A stretch of DNA of 64,000 nt from Candidatus Gastranaerophilales bacterium (GTDB lineage: Bacteria > Cyanobacteriota > Vampirovibrionia > Gastranaerophilales > Gastranaerophilaceae). The notes beneath the pieces are model-generated. The model did no database searches. It was not told where the DNA came from and worked only from the letters and a program-made list of their open reading frames with translations. The translations under genes and the position numbers were made by a program. Location of the stretch: positions 52,663 through 116,662 of the forward strand of contig CALUPY010000004.1 in NCBI GenBank assembly GCA_944322755.1, given 5' to 3'. Shown piece after piece: positions 9,443 through 19,431 of the stretch; positions within the stretch are counted from its first letter, which is position 1; each line of letters starts with the position of its first letter.

Positions 9443-10198
9443 TTAACCAATCACGTATTTATCAGAATGATTCAAAATTTTTTTACTATTTTCTTCTTGT
9501 TTTATGCCGGTTAGATAGCCTGGCATGAAATGAGCTACGGGTATTACTTTAGAAACCGTTTTGGCAAGGTTTGAGCCTGTTGTTGACATTGAGGTAACCA
9601 GACACAAATTGTCAATCTGTTCTGCCCAATCTTTCCAGTTTAGAGGCCTTTGTGATTTTTCACCGAAGATTGAAGTGTTAATTTTTTCGGAGAGCAAATT
9701 ACCGCAAATAACTCCGGCAATAAGGCTTATGATTCCTGCTGAAAATTGAATCAGTTTTAATATTTTAGGAGAGTTTTTAAAATTTGTTCTGCTGTCTAAT
9801 ATTTTTTTGTTCAAATGTATGCCGCCCCCGACAAATAGACTCGGGATAATATAGTTGCCGATAAGCTGCACCATGCCTTCTTTTGCTTTTGATTTTATGT
9901 TATCTGTATCGGTCAGTGCTCCGCCAGCAAAACCTCCTGCTGTGGACGCGGAGGAAATAAATATAACATTTTTGTCATTAAATTCCGCTTTTTTTATTGT
10001 GTTAATAATTCTTCTGAAATGTCCGGCTGCATTTTTGTCTGCTTTTTTTGAAATTTGTATCAATGCAGCTGTTATGCCGATTGTGCTTCCGGCTGCAGAT
10101 GCTATTTTTGTTACTGCAGATACTTTATTTCGTCTTTTTTGTCCGCAGTTAGTGTTTGCCGCTGTTTTGGGCATAAAATTGTTTACGGTTAGTGTCAT
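9443..10198 (-). CDS. Polytopic membrane protein of a lineage-specific family (related to the protein at 38733-39695)
   Basis: A 251-residue protein with about four hydrophobic segments rich in Gly/Ala/Ser, no signal peptide and a basic, Asn-rich N-terminus. The order of a Gly/Ala helix, a charged K/E segment, NYIIPSLFVGGG, and then a second Gly-rich helix ending with EKINT parallels NTLIPTFVISIV and GEDINT in the 320-residue protein at 38733-39695, so I consider the two distant members of one family. Function is not known. The Shine-Dalgarno sequence is weak. The gene shares a direction with the large unknown protein on its right. Confidence 0.6.
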   Translation of the reverse strand: MTLTVNNFMPKTAANTNCGQKRRNKVSAVTKIASAAGSTIGITAALIQISKKADKNAAGHFRRIINTIKKAEFNDKNVIFISSASTAGGFAGGALTDTDNIKSKAKEGMVQLIGNYIIPSLFVGGGIHLNKKILDSRTNFKNSPKILKLIQFSAGIISLIAGVICGNLLSEKINTSIFGEKSQRPLNWKDWAEQIDNLCLVTSMSTTGSNLAKTVSKVIPVAHFMPGYLTGIKQEENSKKILNHSDKYVIG

Positions 10199-10337
10199 TA
10201 TATTTTACTTTCAATATAAAAATGAAAGTTTCCTTTTCTGATGTGATTCAACATTTTTAATGTACGACTCATTGTTAAACAAGTGGAAAAATTTTTCAAT
10301 ATCCGATAATATACTTTTAATCAAACTTAAAATTTTA

Positions 10338-13268
10338 TTATCCTTCTGCTACTGCCTCCGCAATATGCGGTTCTACAGGCGGTGTGAGTTTAAGTTTAAG
10401 ACCGTATTTGAGTATCCTTTTTATAACAGCTTTATCTTTTTCGGGCATGTTTTCATCAGGATTAAGGCTGTAGAGAAGTTCTTCGAAGTCTGCCGGTTTT
10501 GATTGTTCACTATATTCGTCAGAAATAACGCCTTCTTTGTCTACCCATTCTCCCACATTGTTAGTATATTCATTGACCAACTCTTTTATTTTTGACAGAT
10601 TCAAACGTTTTTTTGCGGATATATCAATTGTTTTGTTGAGTGAATAGCTTTCATAGTGCCTGTTTTCTGATGGAAATTTTTTAACAAGTCTGAACAGTTC
10701 AATGTTGTTGCAAAGTTCTTCAAACTGCATTTGATACACATCAACGTTTCCCGTTGCTTCATACAAAACATCTGCAAGAGCCTGTTCCATAATAAGTGTA
10801 TGGAGTCTTATTGCTACCGACAGATTCGTTTTCGGATAGACTACCATTTCTATGTTTTCTGAGGTGTTTTTTCTTATTTTGCAAGCCTGGTCAGCAAATT
10901 CATCTGCAGTGATATTATCGCTTGCTCTCAAGTCTCTTGCAATTTCATTAAAATATAGTTGTGTAAAGTGTTTGGAAATAAAGTCATATTTTTGCTCGTA
11001 TTTGACTTTTGCCTGATATATTTCATTTTCATATTCAATACCGTGAACATCAAAATAGCAAGGTACATCTTTAAGATTTTCGGGCAGACGGTTTTTGAAT
11101 TTCTCGTATAACGCTTTTTTTACTCCTATCGAAAAATTGTTGTTTACGGAAAACAGCATTGTTAAAGTTTTGCCGTAAGTGTTTAAATACGCTTCCAGCT
11201 CGTCGGATTTTTCTCCGGCATCAAAATAATTTTTTTTAATTTCTGCCATTTCGCTTTCATCTATATCTTCTTTGAGAATATGATAGCGTTTGGCAATATT
11301 TTTCGGGTCTATTTTTCTGTTTTTAACAGGAAATTCAAAAAATTCGTTCAGTTGATGGGATTTTATTTTTACGACCTCTGCACCATGTTGAATGTTATAC
11401 AAAATAGTTTTCAGGTCTGTTGTTGAAAGTTTAAAAACAGCCGGGTTTTTAAGACAGTTGTATGCTTCAAACGCCATTGCCGTTTCTATTGCTCGGCTTA
11501 TTCTTGCGGATTTTGGTGTTTCGGTTGTTCTGATTTTTGCTGAAAATTCTTCTTCTTGCGGTGTAACATATTCGCCTCTGAGCTGTTTTGTCCAGATGCG
11601 TACAAAGTCCTCAGGGGCTTCTTGAACAGTGTCGAAAAAATCTTTCCAGTATTCTTCCGGCATGTCAGATACTCCGAGACGTCCGTGGCTGCTGTAGAGT
11701 GACATAAAGTTTTTCATATAGTCCGGTCGTTCGTCAGCTTGTGAAAGTTGAGATACAGCTGCGGTTTTTTGCCGGTATTGCTGCTGCGTCTGGAATTTTG
11801 CAAGTTCCTTCATCCGCTGGTTTTTGTCTCTCATTATTTGTTTTTTCAGTTCTTCAAAAGTACCGTGTTTTATTGCCATTTTAATTTTTTGCTGTGAGAG
11901 TCGAATATTGTTTCCGAGCGTGATTGTATAGTCAGGATGATTTGCCCAAAATTCCGTCATTATCTCTGATTGAAACTGACTGAACTGTTCTGTTGAATAC
12001 AGAAGATCAGCTGGTTTAAAGACATGTTTTTCTCTTAGAAAACCTGATAAATCTTTTATCAAATCAGTACTGTGGTTCCATGCATCAATCATCGTAAAGC
12101 GCAAAGGCTCTGAACCGGATTTCATTTTTGAAATGTAATCTGTCTTTTCTGCAGACGTCATATTTGCCCATCTGTCAACAAGACGCTGCATGCGTTTGAG
12201 GTGAAGTGTATCCTTTTCGGCCTCTGACAGGTTTGCTTCAAAGAGTTTGAGATTGTTTGTTGCCCATCTCACAAAAAGTTCATCCTGACTTAATTTTGAA
12301 GAGCCGACTTTAGTGTGTTGTTTAGGTTCCGGATTTTCTGTTTCGTTAATTGCGGCAGGTTGATTTTTTGTTTCTTTGCGCTGCTGCTTTTTAAAATCTT
12401 TTAAAAGGTCAAGGGCTGTCAGCTGGTCTGCTATCAGGTCGAGTTTTTGATTGTTTGTAAATGAATTCCACCAGGCTTCAAATTTTTCAACGGATTTTTT
12501 TGCACGGGCAGTTCTTTCCTCCGGAGAGAGCGAGTCCCAAAATTTTCTTTGCGCTTGGGAAATATTTTCTCCGACAAGGTCTGAATAGCCGTCTTTTGTA
12601 TATCTCAGCGACTGCTGGTATTCAAATGGCGGCATTTTTATGCCGAGAGCTTTCAGAGTCGAGCTGTATACGTATTTTGAATCTTTGTGTTTGAATTTGA
12701 AGTCAGCTTTAAACTCGTCATTCAAATCATTTTCTAAGTCTTTGTTTATTTCATCAATTGTTTTTGCTTCCAGAAAAACTTTTTTCACAAGATATACTGT
12801 GAAATCTGAATTGTCTTTCAGTATGCTTTCACCGGACAGTGCAAGGAGTTCCGCATTTTCTTTAAATGACTGTAAAATTCCTCTGGTTGCTTTAGAATTT
12901 TCAGGTTCAATCAATTCTTCAAAAAGTTCTTCACCCTCAAAATATTTTTTTATATCATGTACATTTTTTGCATCATTAAGCTTTGAGAATGCTCTTTGCT
13001 GGGCTTGAATGGGAGTCAGACGGGATTTGTCATCAAGTGAACTTATGTATCTTTGCACGGTAACGGGCATTCTGTCTTTGTTCGTTTCATAAAATCTGTT
13101 TAGTCCCTTGTCCACACGCGCTTTGAATGCAATCAAATGGTCATTAAATTTTGATTGCAGAGTATAGGAAGATTTGACAATTTGTCTTTGTGTTATATTT
13201 TTTTCTCTGGTATTGTATTGTTTATATTTTGTATCGTTATTTACCGTTTGAAATTGTTCAATACGCAT
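10338..13268 (-). CDS. Very large unknown helical protein (976 aa)
   Basis: The largest intact unknown in the window. It is charged, mostly alpha-helical, without membrane segments or a classical signal peptide. The first ~60 residues are Gln/Asn/Thr/Tyr-rich and end with a short IAFKARVDKG motif. A Lys/Gln/Glu-rich linker lies around residue 310, and a Gln-rich patch (FQTQQQYRQK) around residue 490. No enzyme motif is visible. The start is well supported by AGGAAGGGAAG just upstream of the ATG. Length, low-complexity linkers and lack of homology to housekeeping genes are compatible with a secreted effector or a structural protein, but this is only a guess. Confidence 0.7.
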   Translation of the reverse strand: MRIEQFQTVNNDTKYKQYNTREKNITQRQIVKSSYTLQSKFNDHLIAFKARVDKGLNRFYETNKDRMPVTVQRYISSLDDKSRLTPIQAQQRAFSKLNDAKNVHDIKKYFEGEELFEELIEPENSKATRGILQSFKENAELLALSGESILKDNSDFTVYLVKKVFLEAKTIDEINKDLENDLNDEFKADFKFKHKDSKYVYSSTLKALGIKMPPFEYQQSLRYTKDGYSDLVGENISQAQRKFWDSLSPEERTARAKKSVEKFEAWWNSFTNNQKLDLIADQLTALDLLKDFKKQQRKETKNQPAAINETENPEPKQHTKVGSSKLSQDELFVRWATNNLKLFEANLSEAEKDTLHLKRMQRLVDRWANMTSAEKTDYISKMKSGSEPLRFTMIDAWNHSTDLIKDLSGFLREKHVFKPADLLYSTEQFSQFQSEIMTEFWANHPDYTITLGNNIRLSQQKIKMAIKHGTFEELKKQIMRDKNQRMKELAKFQTQQQYRQKTAAVSQLSQADERPDYMKNFMSLYSSHGRLGVSDMPEEYWKDFFDTVQEAPEDFVRIWTKQLRGEYVTPQEEEFSAKIRTTETPKSARISRAIETAMAFEAYNCLKNPAVFKLSTTDLKTILYNIQHGAEVVKIKSHQLNEFFEFPVKNRKIDPKNIAKRYHILKEDIDESEMAEIKKNYFDAGEKSDELEAYLNTYGKTLTMLFSVNNNFSIGVKKALYEKFKNRLPENLKDVPCYFDVHGIEYENEIYQAKVKYEQKYDFISKHFTQLYFNEIARDLRASDNITADEFADQACKIRKNTSENIEMVVYPKTNLSVAIRLHTLIMEQALADVLYEATGNVDVYQMQFEELCNNIELFRLVKKFPSENRHYESYSLNKTIDISAKKRLNLSKIKELVNEYTNNVGEWVDKEGVISDEYSEQSKPADFEELLYSLNPDENMPEKDKAVIKRILKYGLKLKLTPPVEPHIAEAVAEG

Positions 13269-13499
13269 ATCTTCCCTTCCTGTGACTTTTATAGCTTTTT
13301 TAAAACAGATGAAAATTGAAATTTGCCTAAATTTGCGTAATTTTGATATTTTTTAAATTTTATTTACAAATAAAACTTTTGAAATTCAATATTTATAATT
13401 AGAATAAAAAAATGTTAATTAAATATATATAAAAAATTTATTATAATTGTTGTATAATAATTCTATACCTCACTAAGCATATCAGATAGGGTCGCTAAC
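13269..13499. other. AT-rich intergenic region between divergent genes
   Basis: About 230 bases of very AT-rich DNA separate the 976-residue gene and corA. A TATAAT hexamer at 13453-13458 could be the -10 box for corA, but no good -35 partner is visible. No conserved magnesium-riboswitch-like fold was recognised. Confidence 0.4.
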
Positions 13500-14453
13500 A
13501 TGCTCCAGATATTTAAAACACAAGAAGACAAAACCCTAAAAGAACTCACTATAGAGGAGTTTGATAAAGGAGCATGGTTTAATATGATTAAACCCACTGC
13601 TGATGAAATAAAAGATGTTGCGGATGCTTTAAATATAGAAGCGGACTTTCTAAGAGATTCTCTGGACTCTGAAGAAAGGTCACGTATTGAAATCGATGAT
13701 GATAAACTTCTTATAATCACGAACGTACCTATTATGGAAGACGAAAACAGCTTTGATACACTGCCGTTAGGTATTATTATGACACCGAATAATATAGTTA
13801 CGGTTTCATTAAAAGAAAACAGAATCATCTCTTTCTTCAATCAGGATACGGCAAAACTCTTTGATACAAAAGATAAAACAAGATTTATGTTCCAGATTCT
13901 TTTCCGTTCAACAAAATTTTATCTGAGATATCTTGAACATATAAACAGACACACGGAAAGAATAGAAGATGATCTCAGACGAACAATGAAAAACAAAGCC
14001 CTGTTTCAACTTTTGGCAGTACAAAAGAGTTTGGTTTACTTTACGACTGCACTTAAAGACAACGGACATGTTCTTGATAAATTGAGCAGGTTTAAAAAAT
14101 TTCCGAGTTTCAGCACCTTCATGCATTACAATGAGGAAATTGAAGATTTAATGGAAGACGTTATTATTGAAAACAAACAGGCTATAGAGATGGTAGAAAT
14201 GCACAGAAACATTTTAGAAAGCATGATGGATGCTTTTGCTTCTATTATTTCAAACAACCTGAACATTGTGATGAAGTTTTTGACGTCTGTAACAATTATC
14301 CTTGCCATACCTACAATGGTTTCGAGCTTCTGGGGTATGAATGTTGCAGTACCTCTGGGGCAGGATCATTATGCTTTTGTCTTGATATTATTGCTGTCAT
14401 TGTTTTTTGCTGCAATTATCGGTATTCTGCTTGCTAGAAAAGGTTTGTTTTAA
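13500..14453 (+). CDS. corA: CorA-family divalent metal (magnesium) transporter
   Basis: A 317-residue protein with the CorA architecture: an acidic, alpha/beta cytoplasmic N-terminal domain (about residues 1-240), a long helix leading to the membrane, and two C-terminal membrane helices. The family signature GMN is present in FWGMNVAVPLG between the two helices, forming the periplasmic selectivity loop. The pentamer passes Mg2+ (and often Co2+ or Ni2+) down its gradient into the cell. The short basic end (ARKGLF) is cytoplasmic, as in the family. It lies 77 bases upstream of ileS and may be co-transcribed. Confidence 0.9.
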   Translation: MLQIFKTQEDKTLKELTIEEFDKGAWFNMIKPTADEIKDVADALNIEADFLRDSLDSEERSRIEIDDDKLLIITNVPIMEDENSFDTLPLGIIMTPNNIVTVSLKENRIISFFNQDTAKLFDTKDKTRFMFQILFRSTKFYLRYLEHINRHTERIEDDLRRTMKNKALFQLLAVQKSLVYFTTALKDNGHVLDKLSRFKKFPSFSTFMHYNEEIEDLMEDVIIENKQAIEMVEMHRNILESMMDAFASIISNNLNIVMKFLTSVTIILAIPTMVSSFWGMNVAVPLGQDHYAFVLILLLSLFFAAIIGILLARKGLF

Positions 14454-14530
14454 GCTATTTCAAAAATATTTTGACCCCTATTTGTCTTTAGTATAGAATT
14501 GTTACTATATAATAAGGAATAGAGGGAAAT

Positions 14531-17341
14531 ATGACTGAAGAATACAAAGATTCGCTAAACCTTCCGCAAACTACGCTGCCTATGCGAGCAAATGCGGCTA
14601 ACAGAGAAATCGAGATACAGGAATTCTGGGCACAAAATCAGATTTATAAAAAGAATTTAAAACAGAGAGACAAAGAAAATAAATTCATCCTCCATGACGG
14701 CCCTCCGTATTTGAGTTCTGACAAAATTCACATCGGAACAGCTTTGAACAAAATTTTGAAAGACATTGTTGTAAAATACAAATCAATGTCGGGTTATTAT
14801 TCTCCGTTTGTTCCAGGATATGACGGACACGGACTGCCGATTGAAAATGCTGTTGTAAAAACAATCAAAGGCGGCCGCAACGCTGTTTCGCCTTATCTTT
14901 TAAGATTAAAATGCAGAGAATTTGCATACAAAAATCTTATGGGTCAGGAAGATAACTTTAAAAGACTCGGCGTATGGGGAAACTGGGGCAGACCATATGT
15001 TACGATTTCTCCGGAAATAGAGGCTGAACAGGTCAGAGTATTTGGCGAAATGTACCAGAAAGGCTATATTGAAAAAGGTTTAAAACCGGTTTACTGGTGT
15101 CCTGATTGTGAAACGGCTCTTGCTGAAGCTGAGGTAGAATATGCGGATCATACTTCGACTGCTATTTATGTAAAATTTGAATTTGAAGAAAAAGCTGCAA
15201 AACTGGCATATTCAAAAGCCGGAGTTCAGACAGAAAAACCGCTGTTTGCTGTTATCTGGACAACAACTCCCTGGACAATTCCGTCTAACCTTGCTATTTG
15301 TTTGAATGCAAGACTTGAATACTCTCTTGTTGAGTATGAGGAAGAAGTATTTGTTGTCGCAACAGAATTGCTGAACTCTTTTGTAGAAGATGCAGAGCTT
15401 GAATCAGAGAAGGTAAAAGTTCTGGGCACAGTGGAAGGCTCTGATTTGGAAAATTTAAGAACAAGACATCCGCTCTATGACAGGGTAAGTCCTATCATTC
15501 TTGGCGATCACGTTACGACTGATGCAGGTACCGGATGTGTACACACCGCTCCCGGCCACGGTCTTGAAGACTGGGAAGTCGGTATGCGCTATGACCTTGA
15601 TGTTTTGTCACCGCTTGATTCAAAAGGTTACTGGACAAACAAGGTGCCTGACCTTGAAGGTGTCCGTTATACAGATGGCAACAAGATTGTTATAGACAAA
15701 CTATTTGAACATGATGCTCTTATTTCAAAGAAAGAAATAACCCACAGCTATCCTCACTGCTGGAGATGCAAAAAACCTGTTATATACAGAGCTACGCCCC
15801 AGTGGTTTGTTAAGGTTGACAGATTCAGAAAAGAGGCGCTCGAGGCTATTTCGAATGTTCAATGGATACCGGCTTCAGGCGAACAGCGTATATCAAATAT
15901 GGTTGCATCCAGAAGCGACTGGTGTATATCCAGACAAAGAACCTGGGGGGTTCCGATTCCCGTATTCTATTGTAAAGATTGCGGAGAAGTTATTGTTACA
16001 CCCGAATCGATAAACAGCGTAGCTAAAATATTTGAAAAAGAAACATCTGATGTATGGGTTAAATACGATGCAAAACATTTGCTGCCGCCGGGATACAGAT
16101 GTCCAAAATGTCAGAATCACCATTTCTTAAAAGAAAAAGACATTATGGATGTGTGGTTTGACTCCGGCATTACTCACCGTGCAGTAGTTGAAAAGAGACA
16201 TGAAGAACTCGGACATCCTCCTGTCGACCTGTATCTTGAAGGTTCTGACCAGCACAGAGGATGGTTCCAGTCATCACTTTTAACTTCTGTTGCCACAACA
16301 GGTATTGCACCATATCTCACAGTTCTGACTCATGGTTTTGTACTTGATGAAGAAGGCAGAAAAATGAGCAAGTCTCTGGGCAATACTGTTGCACCGCAGG
16401 ATATTATAAAGTACTACGGTACAGATGTTCTGAGACTTTGGGCTGCATCCGTTGACTACAGAAATGACGTCAAAATTGGTGAAAATGCAGTTAAACAGAT
16501 GGTTGAAATCTTCAAAAAAATAAGAAATACCTCGAGATTCCTTCTTGGAAATATTTATGATTTTGACCCGGAAAATGACTATGTATATTACAATGACTTG
16601 AAAGACATAGACAAATTTGCATTACACAAATTGAATACATTGATTGAAAATGTAACAGAGGCTTTTGACGCTTATGAGTTTTACAAGTACTTCCAGTATT
16701 TGCAGAACTTTGCAGCTGTGGATTTGAGTTCATTCTATCTGGATATTGTAAAAGACAGACTGTATACTGCAGGCAAAAAGTCGCTTTCAAGACGTGCTTG
16801 CCAGACTGTCCTTTATGAAATTTCACAGGCATTAACAAGAATGATAGCTCCTGTTATGCCGCATCAGGCCGAAGATATATGGCAGCATACACCTGAAAGA
16901 CAAAAAGGCGGATTAGAAAGTATTCTGCTTGCAGATTGGCCTATATCCAGTGCAAAATGGCACAATGAGGAACTAGAAAAAGAATTTACACAGATTCTAA
17001 AACTAAGAGAAATTGTATCAAAAGCAATTGAACCTCTCCGCGCAACAAAACGTGTCGGAAGTTCGTTAGAAGTCGCTGTATACATTCAAGGCGGCGACAA
17101 AAAGCTTTTGAATTACTACGAAGATGAACTTGCGAATATTTTCATTACGTCACAGGCGTTTGTTGTTGATGAAGCACCCGCAAATGCTGTTTATAAATAC
17201 GAAGAAGAGGGCTATACGATTTATATAGCCAAAGCAATCGGTGAAAAGTGTGAAAGATGCTGGAAGTATCGGGAGCTCGGTACGGACGGTTCGCATCCGA
17301 CGCTTTGTGAAGAATGTGCACAAGCATTGAATGAAAAATAA
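14531..17341 (+). CDS. ileS: Isoleucyl-tRNA synthetase
   Basis: A 936-residue class I synthetase that charges tRNA-Ile with isoleucine in the cytoplasm. The first signature motif reads HIGT rather than HIGH, inside DKIHIGTALNKILKD; the second is KMSKS (GRKMSKSLGN). The editing (CP1) domain occupies about residues 190-400 and starts after VYWCPDCETALAEAEVEY; GTGCVHTAPGHG is its conserved core. The C-terminus has a zinc-binding pair, CERCW and CEEC. Length is normal for the bacterial enzyme. I recall the HIGT variant in other bacterial lineages, so I do not think the enzyme is broken. No T-box leader fits in the short upstream gap. Confidence 0.97.
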   Translation: MTEEYKDSLNLPQTTLPMRANAANREIEIQEFWAQNQIYKKNLKQRDKENKFILHDGPPYLSSDKIHIGTALNKILKDIVVKYKSMSGYYSPFVPGYDGHGLPIENAVVKTIKGGRNAVSPYLLRLKCREFAYKNLMGQEDNFKRLGVWGNWGRPYVTISPEIEAEQVRVFGEMYQKGYIEKGLKPVYWCPDCETALAEAEVEYADHTSTAIYVKFEFEEKAAKLAYSKAGVQTEKPLFAVIWTTTPWTIPSNLAICLNARLEYSLVEYEEEVFVVATELLNSFVEDAELESEKVKVLGTVEGSDLENLRTRHPLYDRVSPIILGDHVTTDAGTGCVHTAPGHGLEDWEVGMRYDLDVLSPLDSKGYWTNKVPDLEGVRYTDGNKIVIDKLFEHDALISKKEITHSYPHCWRCKKPVIYRATPQWFVKVDRFRKEALEAISNVQWIPASGEQRISNMVASRSDWCISRQRTWGVPIPVFYCKDCGEVIVTPESINSVAKIFEKETSDVWVKYDAKHLLPPGYRCPKCQNHHFLKEKDIMDVWFDSGITHRAVVEKRHEELGHPPVDLYLEGSDQHRGWFQSSLLTSVATTGIAPYLTVLTHGFVLDEEGRKMSKSLGNTVAPQDIIKYYGTDVLRLWAASVDYRNDVKIGENAVKQMVEIFKKIRNTSRFLLGNIYDFDPENDYVYYNDLKDIDKFALHKLNTLIENVTEAFDAYEFYKYFQYLQNFAAVDLSSFYLDIVKDRLYTAGKKSLSRRACQTVLYEISQALTRMIAPVMPHQAEDIWQHTPERQKGGLESILLADWPISSAKWHNEELEKEFTQILKLREIVSKAIEPLRATKRVGSSLEVAVYIQGGDKKLLNYYEDELANIFITSQAFVVDEAPANAVYKYEEEGYTIYIAKAIGEKCERCWKYRELGTDGSHPTLCEECAQALNEK

Positions 17342-17342
17342 G

Positions 17343-17370
17343 AAAAAGCCCCGTGAGGGGGCTTTTTTTG
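17343..17370. terminator. Bidirectional terminator between ileS and the convergent small gene
   Basis: AAAAAGCCCC (17343-17352), loop GTGA, then GGGGG-C-TTTTTTT. The A-run on one side and T-run on the other allow it to end transcription from both ileS and the minus-strand gene that stops at 17371. Confidence 0.9.
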
Positions 17371-17652
17371 TTAGTTAGCACAGCTTTGATAGCCCAGAAT
17401 GCTGAATGCTGCAATTTTTTCTTCATAAATATTCAACCACTCATACATCGGACTGTCTATGCTGCAAGAGCATTCATCAGTGTGTTTGCATACTGATGCG
17501 TTTTTCAGAGTCAAAACGTGTTTCATATTGTTTTTATCGTCGTTTACCAATGAACCAAAAATTTTAAACGTATCAGTGAATATCACTACCTCCTGAATAC
17601 CTCCGGCCATTTCAGATACTTTGTAAATTTTTTCAATCATGTCGCTGCTCAT
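17371..17652 (-). CDS. Small conserved-looking cytoplasmic protein, unknown
   Basis: A 93-residue protein whose start is well supported by AGGAG seven bases before the ATG. It has no membrane helix. The first 50 residues look like alternating beta strands (IQEVVIFTDTFKIFGSLV). Cysteines cluster in the middle and end (CKHTDECSC and a final QSCAN), which could bind a metal or form a redox site. It shares a bidirectional terminator with ileS. I do not recognise the family. Confidence 0.65.
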   Translation of the reverse strand: MSSDMIEKIYKVSEMAGGIQEVVIFTDTFKIFGSLVNDDKNNMKHVLTLKNASVCKHTDECSCSIDSPMYEWLNIYEEKIAAFSILGYQSCAN

Positions 17653-17890
17653 ATTTTTTCTCCTTTTTTATACCTTATTATTATTAATTGAATCACTCCT
17701 TTTTTTATCAACATACTGGATATACTCACCTGTCGTTAATAAAAGCAGAAATCTGGGTTCTGTAAAAATAATAAATATTTTCAGATTAACTGATTTTTGA
17801 AACAAAATCATTCATATGGCGGATACTCGAACGACCTTTCGTATGAAATGATATTGTTAAGTAATAGTATGGGGATGAAGAGGTTCCAAA

Positions 17891-18676
17891 TTGAATTTTC
17901 CGGCAATAATCGCGATTGTATTTGCTGTTTTAATAATTATGTGCGGACATCACTCCGACTCTACGGCAATGATTTCACTTATACAGCCTTCTGCCGTTCT
18001 AATCGTACTTGGCGGCACTTTTTGCGCATCAATATTGAATTTTAACCTTTCTACCCTCAAAAATGCTTTTATTGCATCTCTTGACGTGTTTTCAAACAAA
18101 CATCCCTCGCATATAAAAGTAATCGATGAAATTATTTTTCTTTCACACCAGTCTAGAAAACAGGGGCTTTTGTCATTGAACCAGTATATAGACAGTATTC
18201 ACGATCCATTTTTAAAACGCGGCGTTCAGCTGTCAGTCGATTACAACAATCCTCAGATGATTTACGATATATTAAAAGCAGAAATATCATTTACCGAAGA
18301 AGAAGAGTTGATAAACTCCAGAGTTTTCGAGGCACTAGGCGGATATGCTCCGACTTTTGGGATTGTAGGAGCTGTTATGGGGCTTATACAGATTATGAGC
18401 TATATCCAGCAGCCTGAAATTCTTGCTCAGGGGATTGCAACAGCATTTGTTTCAACCTTGTACGGAGTAGGATTTGCAAATCTGCTGTTCCTTCCGATTG
18501 CCGGAAAACTAAAGCTAAACCTCAGGGAGAAAGTTTTACTGCAGGAAATTATTCTCCAGGGAATTGTTTCTATTCAAATGCAGGAAGCTCCGATGGTGAT
18601 TGAAGAAAAGCTGCTTGCTTATTTAAAATACCACGACAGAGAACATAATCTTAAACAAATATACGGACATAAATAA
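17891..18676 (+). CDS. motA: Flagellar motor stator protein MotA
   Basis: A 261-residue membrane protein with the MotA plan: two N-terminal helices, a large cytoplasmic loop (about residues 60-150), and two C-terminal helices. The motif PTFGIVGAVMGLI marks the third helix with the conserved proline of the ion path, and the helix pair ends in VSTLYGVGFANLLFLPIAGKL. MotA pairs with MotB to form the ion-driven stator. Translation most likely begins at a TTG, preceded by GAAGAGG eight bases upstream; no ATG lies at a suitable place. The motB ATG follows the stop directly, so the two are coupled. Confidence 0.93.
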   Translation: MNFPAIIAIVFAVLIIMCGHHSDSTAMISLIQPSAVLIVLGGTFCASILNFNLSTLKNAFIASLDVFSNKHPSHIKVIDEIIFLSHQSRKQGLLSLNQYIDSIHDPFLKRGVQLSVDYNNPQMIYDILKAEISFTEEEELINSRVFEALGGYAPTFGIVGAVMGLIQIMSYIQQPEILAQGIATAFVSTLYGVGFANLLFLPIAGKLKLNLREKVLLQEIILQGIVSIQMQEAPMVIEEKLLAYLKYHDREHNLKQIYGHK

Positions 18677-19417
18677 ATGAGAAACGACTATTACTCAAAT
18701 TCTAATGACTATATAAACCGCTGGGTCATATCCTATGCGGATTTTGTCACAATGCTTCTAGCCTTGTTTATGGTTATGTTTGCGGTTAACGGAATGGATT
18801 CAAAACATATCAAAGATGTTAATCAATCTATTGAAAAAGTTTTCACCCAGCAGTCACAAAATGATAACACTAAACAGGAAAATGTTAAGAATTCTGAAAT
18901 TTTAGAAAACGGTGAATCAATCCTGGAAAACAACGGAAAAACAGTTCTAGAAGGCAAAGACGGGATTTTAGAGTCCGAACAGATTCTGGAAAAATTAAAA
19001 GATAATATAGATATAAATACAAAAACAACGCTGCTAAAAGAGCCGCGGGGTGTGGTTATCCGGCTGAATGATACCATGCTTTTTGATCAGGGTTCTGCTA
19101 TAATAAAACCAGAGGCTTTATCGACACTGGAAAATATATCAGCAAAGCTCAAAGAATTTGACAATCCTGTTCTTATTGAAGGACACACGGACTCAACTCC
19201 AATTAAAAACGCAAAATATCCTTCTAACTGGGAATTGTCAACAGCAAGAGCTACGAATATAATTTCCTACCTTATAGAAAAGCAGAACTTCCCGCCTAAC
19301 AGGCTGTCCGCCGTAGGATACGGTGAATATATGCCGGTTGCGGACAATAACAATTCAGAAAATAAAGCAAAAAACAGAAGAGTTGATATAATAATTCTTA
19401 GTTCGGATAAGAAGTAA
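18677..19417 (+). CDS. motB: Flagellar motor stator protein MotB
   Basis: A 246-residue protein with one N-terminal membrane helix containing the ion-binding aspartate (Asp22 in ISYADFVTMLLALFMVMFA), a linker of about 90 residues, and a C-terminal OmpA-like peptidoglycan-binding domain. The latter shows IEGHTDSTPI, NWELSTARA and GYGEYMPVADN with NRRVDIII near the end, all typical. It anchors the MotA/B stator to the wall. Tyr/Ala next to the Asp fit proton-type stators, but the ion cannot be decided by eye. The ATG follows the motA stop with no gap and fliL starts 14 bases downstream. Confidence 0.93.
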   Translation: MRNDYYSNSNDYINRWVISYADFVTMLLALFMVMFAVNGMDSKHIKDVNQSIEKVFTQQSQNDNTKQENVKNSEILENGESILENNGKTVLEGKDGILESEQILEKLKDNIDINTKTTLLKEPRGVVIRLNDTMLFDQGSAIIKPEALSTLENISAKLKEFDNPVLIEGHTDSTPIKNAKYPSNWELSTARATNIISYLIEKQNFPPNRLSAVGYGEYMPVADNNNSENKAKNRRVDIIILSSDKK

Positions 19418-19431
19418 TTGGAGATTGGGAT

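Noticed and set aside
13269..13499. Magnesium riboswitch before corA
   Set aside because: The region is AT-rich and lacks a recognisable conserved fold.
17653..17890. Sigma-28-like promoter before motA (GCGGATAC near 17820)
   Set aside because: The match to the usual GCCGATAA box is poor and no TAAA box stands at the right distance.
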